From assembly GCA_942159475.1 (NCBI GenBank), contig OW804095.1, forward strand, positions 146,424,314 to 146,488,313: 64,000 nucleotides of DNA, written 5' to 3'. This document shows positions 30,851 through 42,345 of the stretch, piece after piece. Positions within the stretch are counted from its first letter, which is position 1, and every line of letters begins with the position of its first letter. This DNA is from Sthenelais limicola. Taxonomy: Eukaryota > Annelida > Polychaeta > Phyllodocida > Sigalionidae. The notes below the pieces were generated by a model. It saw nothing but the letters and a program-made list of their open reading frames with translations. It ran no database searches and was not told the origin of the DNA. Made by a program: the position numbers and the translations under genes.

Positions 30851-31965
30851 CTGCAAAGATATTCTCAAAATAGATTGCTTTACATATGATATGATATCTA
30901 TATGATCATAGATAATGAAAAGTTTAGACCTCTATCTAGTATCTGGTAAGTGATTTATTATCCGATCCATGGTGAGGTGTTGGGGGGCGTGGGGAGCCCC
31001 AGTTGTCAATACTGTAAACGTATTTATTGTAGTGCAGATAGATTTTCGCGCACTAAGTACTTTGACAGCTTTTCACGCTGATTTTTGTTTTTGTGTCATT
31101 TTCCACAAAAATCATTGATCTCTATGGGGAAAAGTCCCCAGCTCATTATTGCCAACGATATGAACTAAACTTGATCTACAGCATAGAATATAGCACTCAC
31201 ACTTTGGGTTTGTGCTATATTCATATGCCTCTGATGTTGTTCTTTTTTCATGTGCCATGTTTAAACTCATCCTATAAATTTCCATATCTGGTTTTCTCAC
31301 AAGTGGAATAGATCTGGTGGTAATGTACTAGTCTTTTACCACTTTACAAGTAAAGAATGGCTGTCGGGCCCTTGGTAGTTAACACATGTTAATGATATTA
31401 ATAATAATGAGGCATAAATACTTATTTCCTCATTTTTCCATACCAGAATACATACAGATTTATTTCATTGTTGTGGCATTAAGCTATGTCATGAATGCTG
31501 GACGTAGAGCGACCAAACCGCCTTTGTGAGAAGGCACCAGCCAACCTATTTCGCATCCAATCTGTCGCCCCAGGCCTTTTCGGTTACAACCCAGACATAA
31601 ACAGATCCCAAACAGATCAACCTGTTTTCATAGTAAACATACCAAAATTCTACTTTCTTACCCAGAAATGGCAACTATATTAACTCTCCTCAATGTTTTG
31701 TCTGCAGAAATAATGCATCTATGGTTTAGAATAGCTTATCGATATTCCTATACTATTCCTATGGGGAGGAGGAGAATTCCCACTTGCGGTACCACCATTT
31801 GGATCCCTAAGGGAGCAGCCCTAAGGCCATGCTTAACAAGATGCAATGTGGGTAATTCACTTCCGCCTGTCTCCGATCAGAAAGACATAGAATCACTGAC
31901 ACTCCTCATAGACCTAATGAAGGTACAAACCCAGGGATTATAGTTTATTCCATTAAAAAGCTCAC

Positions 31966-32110
31966 GAAATATAGAATCCAATCCTAAAATCTAAATGTCT
32001 GCAGGCGTCTTATGGTGGTCCATAAGGTCACCTGCCGGATTCGTCAAGCAAAACACCAAGTCTAGACAACCCTTGTTGTGGCGATGTTTAGCCGGGTCTC
32101 CCGGCCCTGC
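31966..32110 (+). repeat. Inverted-repeat arm, left (AATCTAAATGTCTGCAG)
   Basis: AATCCTAAAATCTAAATGTC continuing with TGCAGGCGTCTTATGG and CTTGTTG is repeated in inverted orientation at about 35280-35425 and directly at about 34145-34290. The left and right arms enclose 3.4 kb. Confidence 0.65.
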
Positions 32111-33335
32111 AGTTTGCACTGAAACCATAATTTTAAAAGCTTTGATTATTCCCAACGAAACAAATACAAATACAGAGAGATGAAAATAATCTTACTAAAC
32201 TAACCAGCCAAGCAGTTACCATACACCAATTCTTGCACAGATAGTACTCTGGATCATTGCGGCACTCTACGACCAATACAACACTCCTCTCTAACCCCTC
32301 CTGCTCTTGCCACATGCAGAAGCTGATATGTATAGTTATGGCTCACCACCTCTCTGTCTTAGTATATTGTTGGGGGGAAAGGGTAAATGATAAAAAAGGG
32401 GGAACTGGGGTAATGTCATGATCCAGCTGTTTTTATCAGGAGGTGGTAGATTAATCGGGAGTAATGTCATTCCTTCTTCTACACATCACCCTCAAAGGCA
32501 TATTCACCGCAATGTAATTAGTATGGGCTATAATATATCCACCCTTGACTCTCCCTCTTTATCGCGCAACCCACAGAGCAGTGCACATCGCTACCTCTCA
32601 GGTAATGTTAATTTGGTCTCAAACAACGTTACATTTTAAATTCTTGGCCATAACTCTAATTACATACAGCTATGGGTAACCCCAAGGGAACACAAGGTGC
32701 ACGAAAAATAGCAAAAAGTACAGGAGCCATCATTGAAGTAGCAGCCCCAAGAAAACCAAGAAAGGCTAAAACGGCCATGGTGGATAAGATTGAGGTCAAC
32801 ATGTTGGAGGATGGGTGCCCCACTTGTAGGTAGGCCCTGGGAGAGCGAGGAAGGCCCCAGTACCACCGACCAAATACATTGACTGACAAAAGTTGAGACA
32901 ACTTTACGGTCTATATCTGGGGCAGGATCTTTCACCAGCTTTATGAAGCAGCCTAAAGCAACAACGGGAGCCTCCAGAGAAACAACAACAAGAGAGGCAA
33001 ACTCTCCCATCTACAGTTTCAACCCCCAGCTTGTTAAGACAATGCCATTACAGAGAGGGGGATATAGAGAGAGAATTCGACCTAGAAGAGTACAGAGCCC
33101 CAAGAGCAGAGGGTACGGGCACCATTGCTTCTGACCTCTATGTCAAATTAATCAACCAGCCATATATATATGTAGGTTTAGCAACACTAAAAGAAAAGTT
33201 GAATTACTGACTCAACCTACTTGCCTGGAGTATTAATATTTCAATATAATCTAGGATTATCACATTAAAACAGGTAACAATTGAATTTATTTCAATGTTG
33301 TAAAATTTTTTCACAAACAACAGCACCACTGCAGG

Positions 33336-33581
33336 ATTAACTGGGTGGAGAGAGAGGTCAACGAGATACAATATGCCCTTAGAGGCGATAGGATGTTGGA
33401 CTTTAAACTATATCGGCCGTTAAGCACGCTATATGCTAAATCACTAGCATATGTAGGGGTGCGGATGTGGAATGATATCGGAATTATACATAAGTCAGTA
33501 ACTGATGTTAAAAACTTTAAGTATCGACTAAAAAATACAATCTTAAATGGAAATATATATATAGAGGAATACTTTAATTAA
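33336..33581 (+). pseudogene. LINE reverse-transcriptase C-terminal fragment
   Basis: About 80 codons ending ...IYIEEYFN. SLAYVGVRMWNDI, then VKNFKYRLKNTIL match the usual last motif of LINE ORF2 (S-x(4)-G-x(2)-x-WN, FK..LK). All catalytic parts are missing; it is a 5'-truncated copy inside gene 3 intron 1. Confidence 0.6.
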
Positions 33582-33599
33582 AAATAATAAGTATGAGCC

Positions 33600-34140
33600 T
33601 GTATGCGATCTCAAGTATGGCAAGTGCCAATGTATACCACATAAATCGATCTGACAATGTAAATGAATATTGTCCTAATATACTATATATATATTATATA
33701 TATTATATTACACCTTTTCACTGCTATTATTATTATTAATATTGTTATTACTAATACTACTGCTGTTACAAATGTCGAGTACAAGTACATGTACTACTAG
33801 CTACACATGCAGACATTCAATTATCGTGAAATTTATAACAAGGAAGTTATATAATTAAAGATAACATATAATCAGCACTCTATTATACCAACCATCATTC
33901 ATTTTCTTATACTATAAATATCATCCCATCTCATCTCATTAATCCCATTAGATTACACTAAAAGCAAATAAGATAGATACTGATCAAACATGATATGTAA
34001 CACTGAGATTATGTTGAAATGTAACTGCGACTCCAGGATGCGGCGGAATACAGGGTTCCCCTAGCCGTAAAAAAATATTCAGCATAGGCAGTTGCCATGC
34101 TCTATATCCTGAATAAAATTTGTGCAAAAAAAACAAAAAA
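33600..34140. other. Non-coding AT-rich interval
   Basis: It holds a TA/ATATT microsatellite (33685-33712) and an ATT/TTA run (33725-33760). No gene is seen. Confidence 0.4.
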
Positions 34141-34144
34141 AAAC

Positions 34145-34290
34145 AAAGTATAGAATCTAATTGTCTGCAGTCGTCTTATGGACATTCCATCAACAGCAGA
34201 AGATCAACAGCAGACCTGGCCAGGCAAAACCCTTGACAACCCTTCTTTCTAAACAGCCAGACAAAGTTTAGTGGTCAGGTCTCCCGGCTC
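34145..34290 (+). repeat. AATCTAAATGTCTGCAG repeat, middle copy
   Basis: Reads TAGAATCTAATTGTCTGCAG then TCGTCTTATGGA and CTTGACAACCCTT, related to the arms at 31966 and 35425. Confidence 0.6.
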
Positions 34291-35279
34291 TTAGTGATGT
34301 GGTGGGACGGCGGGCACATATCGATGCTGACATTGAGCAAATTATAAGGTTAGCTTTGAAAATTACCGCAACTACAAGTTGTAACACCAACAGGAAACAA
34401 TCAATCTCACAGCTATACCCTGGATGTGTTGAGAATGATGTAAACAAAGAAATTAAACAGCTGAGTAGTCCTTGGGTCCCCCATCCTCTTGTGAGTTCTC
34501 GCCACTGTAAAACTTTGTTCAAGTATGTGACGTCTAGAATAGTGTGTGGCACTAGTAGGCTCTAGCAGTGCGATGTGTGAGTTCTATGCTTTTCCCAGGT
34601 AGAACTAAATATCGTTTCTGTCATTCTATCATTCTGTTGTTTTTGTCATTGTTTATATTGCTATGCCTAAACCATTCTGCATGGCCCGTTCCCTATTGTT
34701 ATATTTTTGCACACCTGTTACATCTCAGTACACCCATTATGTCTTCGCACGTTCAGTGCTTCTAATACCAGGTCAGAGTTCTGTGTCAGGCCTTAGCAGT
34801 AGGTTGGCAGCACTGGTCATCACATGGACAACGCATGGTTTGTATACGTGCATCTAGTCCTGTGCCAAACTTTTGATTTCTGTGCGTAAAGCAAAAAAAT
34901 TGTTGAGAAGGGACATGATAATGCATCTAAACTTTTAGTAGTGTGAGATTGTTGGCATAGTATTTCAGTCTAGGAACAAGTCCACAGGAGGAATTTTCAA
35001 GTTATTTGAGATTCCTGCATGTTCGGATACCTGATAAAGAGCACTAGGTGGTGTGTGGTGACCAAATTGTTGTTCTCATGGTTTGGTCCTCCGGCCCTGG
35101 TGGCCGCATTGGGGTCCCTTAGTCCAGGAAAGTATCCGTGCAAGGATATTGTAAGTGTACAGTAATGAATTTGCATGGTTAGTTTCATAAGATTGAATAA
35201 TTATCTCTCTGTATTTCTTATTTTGTCAGAAATAGCCAGAGGCCAGATCCTAAAAGTAAGGGATCATCGCAAACAATTG

Positions 35280-35425
35280 TGCAGAGTGGAAAGATTCCCG
35301 GCTACCAAGAAACAAGGGTTGTCAAGTGTTTTGCTTGACAAGGTCTGCACTCGATCTTATGGATCCTCCATAAGACGACTGCAGACATTTAGATTTTAGG
35401 ATTAGCTTCTATATTTCGCTTTTGA
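35280..35425 (-). repeat. Inverted-repeat arm, right
   Basis: In minus orientation it reads AATCCTAAAATCTAAATGTC, TGCAGTCGTCTTATGG and CTTGACAACCCTTGTTTC, complementary in order to the left arm at 31966. Confidence 0.65.
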
Positions 35426-35521
35426 ATGTGATCATCCTGGAGTTTCTACCTTCAATATGAGAGCATCCTTGGCTGGAGCCCCTCTGTAACCTGGCTGGGG
35501 ATAAATATTGACCCTGCCAAC

Positions 35522-35719
35522 ATGACCCTGTCAGTTACAAAAGAGAAATTTACAGAGATTATCGCATGTGCAGGGAAAGTCATTGCACAGCCAGAAATCT
35601 TTTTCAAGAGCCTGCAATCCCTAATAGATAAGCTCTCGCCAATTGGCAAATGTGTGGTACCTGCGAAAGTCTTTTTCAGTTGCCTATTAGAATCCCTGAG
35701 GGTCAAAAAATTCTCCTAA
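35522..35719 (+). pseudogene. DIRS-like retroelement polymerase fragment
   Basis: A 65-codon frame includes LQSLIDKLSPIGKCVVPAKV and FFSCLLESLR. It resembles the block LQSLLGKL..CV.PAR.F..R.L..LR that follows the reverse transcriptase in many DIRS-type (tyrosine recombinase) elements. The usual Gly after LQSLI is Asp here. It is isolated, with neither the catalytic domain nor the recombinase attached. Assignment is from recalled family pattern only. Confidence 0.45.
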
Positions 35720-36119
35720 AAATCCAGATTTCCCCGTATTAGGGCAAAATAAGAATACACTGGCACTGTTGTTGCTTATATTCATGCCCCATAAGTATCT
35801 AGCATCGAGCAAAACTAGAATCAATATCATGCTAATTTCTTTCTAAATGACTTGTTATCATCAAATACAGGTATAGGAATTGTCTTGCGGTTTATGAGAA
35901 GTGCCCATAAAATAAGTACATACAGTATTTGGAGTAGTTTGTTATCACTATCAAGTTGATGATAGCCCGAACGAGTCAATGCCGTCCTGTATAGTATGGC
36001 ACCTCAAAAACTCAATATTAATGTAGAGGATGGATTTAAACTTAAGTTTGAATTTTAAAAAAACCCTTAGATATTCTACCTTGTATACTTAATGCTTTAA
36101 TGTATAATCCATGAGTAGT

Positions 36120-36253
36120 TTCCTTTTAGGTTAACTCTAAATCTTACATCACGGTAACAGCTGTAGTTTCATTCCATATGTTTGCCAATTCATTTGTCAC
36201 AAATGTTCACATGTATTCTACTCGATGAATAAAAGATTTTCAAATCAAATCAA
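36120..36253 (+). mobile_element. LINE-type 3' end
   Basis: Ends GATGAATAAAAG then TTTTCAAATCAAATC, a typical LINE terminus with a short simple tail. It defines the right edge of the insertion in gene 3 intron 1. Confidence 0.45.
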
Positions 36254-36482
36254 ACTAGCAAGTTTTCTCCTGATGCAGTAGAACTTCATTTATAACTTCT
36301 AATAGATGTAACTTAAATATATTTGATAGTGGTAATTTAAAGTCGCTATATTAAATGTGAACTATTGTAACTATTATTTCAATCTTCTTAGCCCATAAGA
36401 ATCTTCTGGGTTAACTTAGGAGTATCACTGGGATTTTTTCCAAGGTATACTGTACACATAATGTAGATAGAACACAACTTAC

Positions 36483-37248
36483 ATTTCAGGTAGATTGTCT
36501 TGTTATTCCACTCAGTTATAGCTTTGCTAAACTGTGATATCTCGCCTATAATGTGAGATTGGTCGATAATTTTTCCAGCTTGTGCTTCATGGGCATGTGT
36601 GGTCAGGACTCCAAGTATCACAACACCTTTAGTCTTCAAAACGTCTTTGATGGACTCAGGATTATCCTCACCCCTGTTTATGTCCACATCTCCACTTGTT
36701 ATGACCCATAGATATTTCTGAGAATTGCGATTCTTTGCACCTTGGAAGACTTCCAAGGCCTTTTGGTAGGCTGTTGAAAAGCTAGGCTTCTCCCATTCAC
36801 CTGCTGTGTCATTGAGAAGAACTTTATCCCAATATTTCTCACCATGCCAGAGTTGACACTTATAAATGTCATTTTTAAGTCCATCAAAATGAACAGTAGC
36901 ATGCTTAGCGAATGTTATAATAGCAAGTCGGACCTTAGAAGGCCGAATGTCTGCATGATATCTCAAGGTATGATTCACCAATTTTCTTGTATAAAAGTTA
37001 AAATAAGCTCGTCCCACAGACCTTGAGCGATCAAGCAAAATCACCAGATCAATCTGATGCTTATTGAGATGTGTGATGAATGTTTTTCTCCTTTCAACTG
37101 CCTCCGCTGTAAGAACAAGACCACGATTGTTCTCTTGACCATCTCTTTTGTTCCGTCTGTATAGTGAATGTGAAATGGTGGAATTGACCTCAGTGATTTG
37201 AAACAATATGGAAATTAATGCAAAAAGTCCTGGAATAATCATGATCAT
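36483..37248 (-). CDS. Gene 3 exon 1: signal peptide and vWA domain
   Basis: 255 codons plus one base from ATG 37248 to donor GTAAGT. Residues 1-23 form the signal peptide (PGLFALISILFQ). RNKR at 32-35 is furin-like. The vWA domain runs from about 66 to 250, with MIDAS DRSRS at 73-77 and the MIDAS Thr at 159, but Ser185 where Asp is expected. ATGs equivalent to the first ATG of genes 1 and 2 (37270 and 37265) are followed at once by stops, so translation must start at the Met aligned with Met7 of the others. An in-frame ATG at 37305 lies upstream of the degenerate TATA. The core from YFNFYTR to GEWEKPSF is almost identical in all three genes. It heads the longest gene model in the window. Confidence 0.85.
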
Positions 37249-37449
37249 TCCGGTGTGATGTCCATTACATTTTGTATCTGCTTTTTTATGCCATTGTAGT
37301 TTCATTCTTCTAATTGTTTGATGGAGAAAGTGGGGTGGTGAAATTGAAATCTTTCACATCCTTAATATTCATATGCCTCCTGTCTCTCTTCTATTATGAT
37401 CATCAATTCCAAACATGCAATTTCCTCGATTGGACAAATGCATCCCTAT

Positions 37450-37900
37450 AATGAAAAATAACATATATTGTATGAAGGATAAATGATTTTTTTTTAAAAA
37501 AAAAAGGTTATATTTGACTCAATCCTTTTTTATTACAAATTTGGCCATATAATTATATATGGTTACAATTAAAACGCCTGTCCACCATGTGGATGGTTTT
37601 TTGTGTTGCCTCTATTCTTCATTCATCCAATAATTAAACTACTATCATCACCAATATTTAGAATTTCAATCGATTTACAGTACATTATTAATTCTTATTG
37701 ATAAGTCACGGCCTTAACATATATTCAACTTAACTCCTCGAAAATACTATTTTGTTATCAATACATTTCGGACAATTTCAATAGTTCTACACTGTCTTCC
37801 TCATATTCCTACATTTCATCCATTACGCTATATATCCGTAGTTAATGCTGTACTCAAACAATTGCCTAGCCCTGATAAGGGAATCTCAAATATGGGACAG
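37450..37900. other. Non-coding upstream flank of gene 3
   Basis: A-rich and T-rich runs; no gene seen. The gene-unit homology seen upstream of genes 1 and 2 is separated here from 44.96 kb by transposon insertions. Confidence 0.35.
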
Positions 37901-39730
37901 GTAATAACTACAACTATGGTAGTTGCTAGAAATCAATCGATTTGGTGAGTCTCAACCAGTACAAGTCCTTCAACTGCTTGCTAAAACATACAATATCGTC
38001 AAAATTCCTAATCGCTTCTGGAAGATTATTCCATAAATCTATTCCCCTGTAATAGGCACTCTTTCTCATTCTCTCTGACTTTGGTCTGAATGTTTTGAAA
38101 ATTAAACCCCCCTTCCCCGAAGTGCTTTCCCGTTTTCACTCAAATCTAGATATTTGTCTTTTTTCTGATAAAGAGTCTTAATTAAAGCTATTTCCCGTTG
38201 ATCTTCTAATGATAAAATATTTCCGTTTAGTAATAATTCTTTCTTGGAGAGGTCCCAACCAAAAGCCAGACGTAATGCTTGAAAAATTACCTTTTGTAAT
38301 TTTCTTTGAGAGCATAATTTACTGTTCATGATTATTGGACTCGCATATTCAACCAACGGGAATTCCCAACGGGAATGTAAATAAGTCTTACATAAAAGCC
38401 AACAGAGATCTCCATTTAGATATTTTCTTCACTGACTAATTCCTGATAGAGTCCATCTTGCTCTAGTAACCATATTATTTGCTTGGATATTCATGCTTAG
38501 CCTTTCGTCTATAGAGACGCCCCAATATTTGAATACATGTACTCTTTCTAGAACCTCTTTTCCACACTTTAGTACAATATTAATTTCGGTTCGACCACCT
38601 GGTATTTGGTTCTTATAGAATAGAATTAATTTACCTCCAAAATCCATTCTTCCTAAATCATTGCAGAAAATTAAAAGGACCTAATATAGTCCCTTGGTGA
38701 CACCATTTAAAACCAACTGGTCAGACATACATAGCTCATCTTGCTTTAGATATTGGTGACGATGACTTAAGAAATCTTCCAATATTCCACATAAATTTGG
38801 ACCCATTCCCATTTTCTTTAACTTCGTCAAGAATATATTGTGTGATACTGTATTAAAAGCCTTTTTGATATTAAAATATACTGAAAGGCATTTGCTACCC
38901 GCATCCAATTTCTCATATACACCCTCTAAGTTATGTATGGCACACCCTCTAAGTTACTATGTATGGCACCCAAGCTCGAACAATTACGTCTAAAGCCAAA
39001 CTGAGAATCAGTGAAAAATTCACTTTCCTCAAGGAAATTATAAGGTCTATCATAAATAAGTCTTTCGATCATTTTACTCATTGTAGGTACGATAGTAATC
39101 GCCCTCACATTGTCTAAATGTTTAGTGTTACCTTGTTTTGGTATTAGCTTAATGGCCGATAATTTCCATTCTTTTGGGAGACTTCTGGTCTGTACACACC
39201 TATTTAATAATGACGTAAAACACAGCACATTGTTCCATAATGACATGCAAAGCAGGTTGTTATTAATGTAAGTCAACCCCGAACTCTTATGTTCTTTTAT
39301 TGTATCTATCTCTGATAACACCTCATTGACACTAAAATCATTCGTAATGTCGAAACGTTTAGGAATATCTGGTGCAATAGGATCTGCTGTTACATTACAG
39401 TCATTTCCCAACGAGGCAAAAAAACTGTTTGCATATTCTAACGCTGGTAGACCAGTTATTAGAATTCCCTCTTGATAAAATTCATTCAAATGTTCCTGTT
39501 TTAGATCCTTATTATTGTAAATTTTGTCGATATTCCTCCAAAATTCCCTTTTAACCAGACACTCCTTTTTTTGACGTATAAGTCTAGTAACCACTGCTCG
39601 AAGTTTTTTTGCCTCTGACAATTCATTCTTACTTCTGTTCATTCTTGCCCTAGTGAAAGCATCATCTCTCTGTTTTATCCCATCCTTTGTTTCTTTTTTT
39701 TATCGCATTCTTAACCTCTTGGTCAATATA
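37900..39730 (-). mobile_element. Decayed non-LTR retrotransposon
   Basis: Minus-strand reverse transcriptase blocks occur in order from 39642 to 38102, broken by stops, frameshifts and a deletion. The boundaries are approximate. The element lies upstream of gene 3 in the same orientation. Confidence 0.7.
38102..39642 (-). pseudogene. Broken LINE reverse transcriptase
   Basis: The N-terminal linker region (EFWRNIDKIYNNKDLKQ) is followed by the fingers motifs (PKEWKLSAIKLIPKQGN, RAITIVPTMSKMIERLIYDR, DSQFGFRRNCS). At 38908 the palm block FNIKKAFNTVSHNIF has Asn where the first catalytic Asp is normal. After NGVTKGLY there is a stop, and the region that should hold YADD is deleted. Thumb sequence follows (LERVHVFKYWGVSIDERLS) and then the C-terminal part (YASPIIMNSKLCSQRKLQKV). 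A 26-bp local duplication lies at about 38925-38965. It is clearly inactive. Confidence 0.8.
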
Positions 39731-40062
39731 GGCCTATGATTTATGTTTAATCCTTACCTCTTGCCATCTAATGATCTGTTAATCGCGTCCCTTGTATTTT
39801 GTATTTATTATTATATTATTATTATTTATTTATTATGATTTTCTCTTCTTTTTTTTTTACCCTTCTTACACATGCTCTGGGAGCTTTTAAATGTCTTCAA
39901 ACATAAAATACCCTGTACAAATGTTAGAAAATCAGACGTTTTTCAATTCTTTCATATACTTGTCTACCTTCTAGACCCAGGTTTTGTATTCACCGACAAA
40001 CGTTGCGTTGCAATGAATAGACCTGTACCCAATAAAAGCTTTAACACCAAGCTCATTGTTAT

Positions 40063-40186
40063 GTGATTAATTTCTCGAGATTTTGTGTCTGAGGCATTTG
40101 CTTGAAAATAAACCCCAAGGCCCAAAGGGCCGAGGGGTTTATTTTCACGCAAAAGCCGAAGACACAAAATCGAGGGAATTAATCAC
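40063..40186. repeat. 124-bp palindrome
   Basis: GTGATTAATTTCTCGAGATT with TTTGTGTC pairs with GACACAAAATCGAGG and GAATTAATCAC. The centre AAATAAACCCC-aaGGCCC-aaa-GGGCCgaGGGGTTTATTT extends the hairpin. Confidence 0.85.
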
Positions 40187-40564
40187 TTTAATAGCCGATT
40201 TTTGGATTCAATAACACTGTTTAAACACATATTAACAAATATTAGGCTCAAAAAAAGTTTTTAGATGTACTTACAGCATGAAGAACTCCAATAATTTAAC
40301 TCCTTAACTCCAATACATAGGTTACTATTTTACATCTGACATGGAAAGGACCGAGTCAAATGCAGCCTTTATAACATCCAAATCAGGATGTTTTACACAT
40401 TTTAACCCATCACATTCTAATATTTAGATTATTTTACCTATTTCTAACCAATATCACATATGTACACGTAATCATAACTTCAGAATGTCGTTTACGTCAG
40501 CCGCACTCTCCGTTCCAGAAACAAACGAAGCTTCCACTTTTTGCATGCAACCAAGCATCAGACT

Positions 40565-41072
40565 TCCGGTTTATGAATGCCGTATCCGTGTGTCTAGGGA
40601 CTTAAAAAAGAAATAAATAAAAGGTTTGAATCGGTAGAAATGTTTTAAATGTTGTTTCAGCCCGATAGCGAAGTTTTCCTCTATGGAAATCAAGTAATAA
40701 ATGAATGGCGAGTTCAGAAACCATGTGTTTACACGCCCGCAAGTTTGCACGCTTTAGTCGGAATCTAAATGATAACGCGACGGCTGGCAGAATGAACATC
40801 CAGCTACAACAGCCAATCAGAGGTGGGTATTTACTTATGTTTATGTTCAGCCAGCCGGCGTGTTTTCGCAAGGATCCCCCTCTTGCTATCCAAAGAATCA
40901 GCGACTTCCGGTTTTCCAATGCCGTGTTGCGTGTGTCTAGGGACTTAAAAAAGAAACAAATAAAAGATTTGAATCGGTAGAAATGTTTTAAATGTTGTTT
41001 TAGCCCGATAGCGAAGATTTAGTCTACGGGAATCTAGTATTCAATGAATGGCGATTTCAGAACCCATACGTG
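40565..41072. repeat. Tandem duplication, period about 343 bp
   Basis: The segment from CTTCCGGTTTATGAATGCCG through GTGTCTAGGGACTTAAAAAA and TTTGAATCGGTAGAAATG to AATGAATGGCGAGTTCAGAA (40565-40727) recurs at about 40906-41072 with moderate divergence. Confidence 0.8.
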
Positions 41073-41216
41073 CGACCGGAAGAGATGTGGAGATCTTTCG
41101 GCATAGCCACTCATGTGCACGTTGACTTGGCGTTGCATTGTGTACGGTAGTCTATATAGCGCACGGAGGATTTCATTCAAAAGTGACCCACACGTCAACA
41201 AACTGAGGCTTGCACG

Positions 41217-41593
41217 ATGTCCGGCACGATGTCTACTGTGGCGGAATTGACAAATGGATTATTCCCTATTTCGTTGCTTACCACCATTCAGCAAGCAGAT
41301 CATGCTAAGTACAAGGATATTTGGAACATTATCGGTGATTTTGGAGATATTGTGTAGAGTTTAACATAGCCTGGGCTTGTTTCGTCTGATTGTCAGTGAC
41401 AGTGACACTGGGAGTCAGCCATTGCTTGCACGATGTCTACTGTCGTCACCTTATGGCGAACCCTATGCCCTAAAAACTTAAAAATGGCTAATATTTCCAT
41501 CGAAAACAGTGGAGAAAAGACTTTTGGGTGACCAGGACTTTATACACATTCAAAAAGGAATGCGGAATCGACGACAAACAACTAGTTGATGAG
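41217..41593 (+). CDS. Possible plus-strand exons near a TATA box (uncertain)
   Basis: TATATAG at 41152 precedes ATG 41217 by 65 bp. The ATG opens a 46-codon frame (MSGTMSTVAELTNGLFPISL) ending at 41357. Downstream, a stretch reading WRKDFWVTRTLYTFKKECGI then DDKQLVDE ends at a strong donor (GAG/GTAAGTG) at 41593. The two could be exons of one gene, but I find no clean splice joining them, and GCACGATGTCTACTGT is duplicated at 41224 and 41427. No homology is recognised. Confidence 0.22.
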
Positions 41594-41634
41594 GTAAGTG
41601 ATTGAGCGGAAACGCCGACTGGGGTTTATTTTAA

Positions 41635-41720
41635 CTACATCCGCAAAATAATTCTACATCCGAAAAATAAACCCCTGAATCCGAAAAATAAAATACTGCA
41701 TCCGTTTTCCGGTGTGACGA
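41635..41720. repeat. Short tandem CATCCGAAAAATAAA units
   Basis: Three to four imperfect units between a GGGGTTTATTTT and its complement AAATAAACCCC. Confidence 0.5.
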
Positions 41721-42345
41721 CTTCCTGTCTAAACAGTAATTTATAAGTATCCAGAACCCCAGCAGAATCCAAAGATCTGCTATTAATATAAAATAAAATC
41801 TGCCTATATAGTTCTTGGCCATTAATAATAACCAATTCAAAAAGAATTTGAACCTCCGAATCGCATCGAAACCATGCCTTAAAATGTCTCTCAAGGTAGC
41901 GACTGCAGTCTTGGCTCATATGGAAATTTAAAAGGCATTTCGAACACAATTGCTAAACATATCCCTTTCAGGGTTAATATAATTATTCTTCTACGACCAA
42001 CTCATGCCTGTTTCTAAGTTTATCGTAGTCTGGGACATCGTTTCGTACTAATTCTTCATAGATTTCTCTACTTGAGATGTTTAGTGTCTCTTTAAACTTG
42101 ATTCGGAACAGGAAGGTATAGGGAATACACGGATATATAGCTAGGTCGTATTTATTCACTTGATATACATACAATTAAGGTATAATGGGTCATATAGATT
42201 GTGCGGATAATAATGAAAATGTTCTTGGAATGTGCAGTAACAGAGGGAGATAATGTTAATCAAAGAGTGATAGGTATATTGATAACGAACCGTAATGTTA
42301 ATTTCCTAGTGGTAGATGATGAATCAGATTTCTATAAACATTGTT

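Larger units (their letters stand above)
30890..36253. mobile_element. Composite insertion in gene 3 intron 1
   Basis: Intron homology to genes 1 and 2 stops near 30885 and resumes near 36255 (e.g. CTTCTAATAGATGTAACTTAAATAT). The intervening 5.4 kb includes three copies of a repeat (about 31970, 34145, 35400), a LINE C-terminal fragment, degraded frames (31495-31940, 32660-33130, 34299-34565), a DIRS-like fragment and a LINE-type tail, AATAAAAG followed by TTTTCAAATCAAATC. It probably records several insertions. Confidence 0.6.

Noticed and set aside
32656..33010. Minus-strand 116-codon frame with hydrophobic runs
   Set aside because: It overlaps a more coding-like but broken plus frame (KGTQGARKIAKSTGA) inside the intron insertion; probably transposon debris on either strand.
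37249..37305. Upstream in-frame ATG of gene 3 (37305)
   Set aside because: It lies upstream of the degenerate TATA and adds a hydrophilic stretch before the signal peptide that the paralogs lack.
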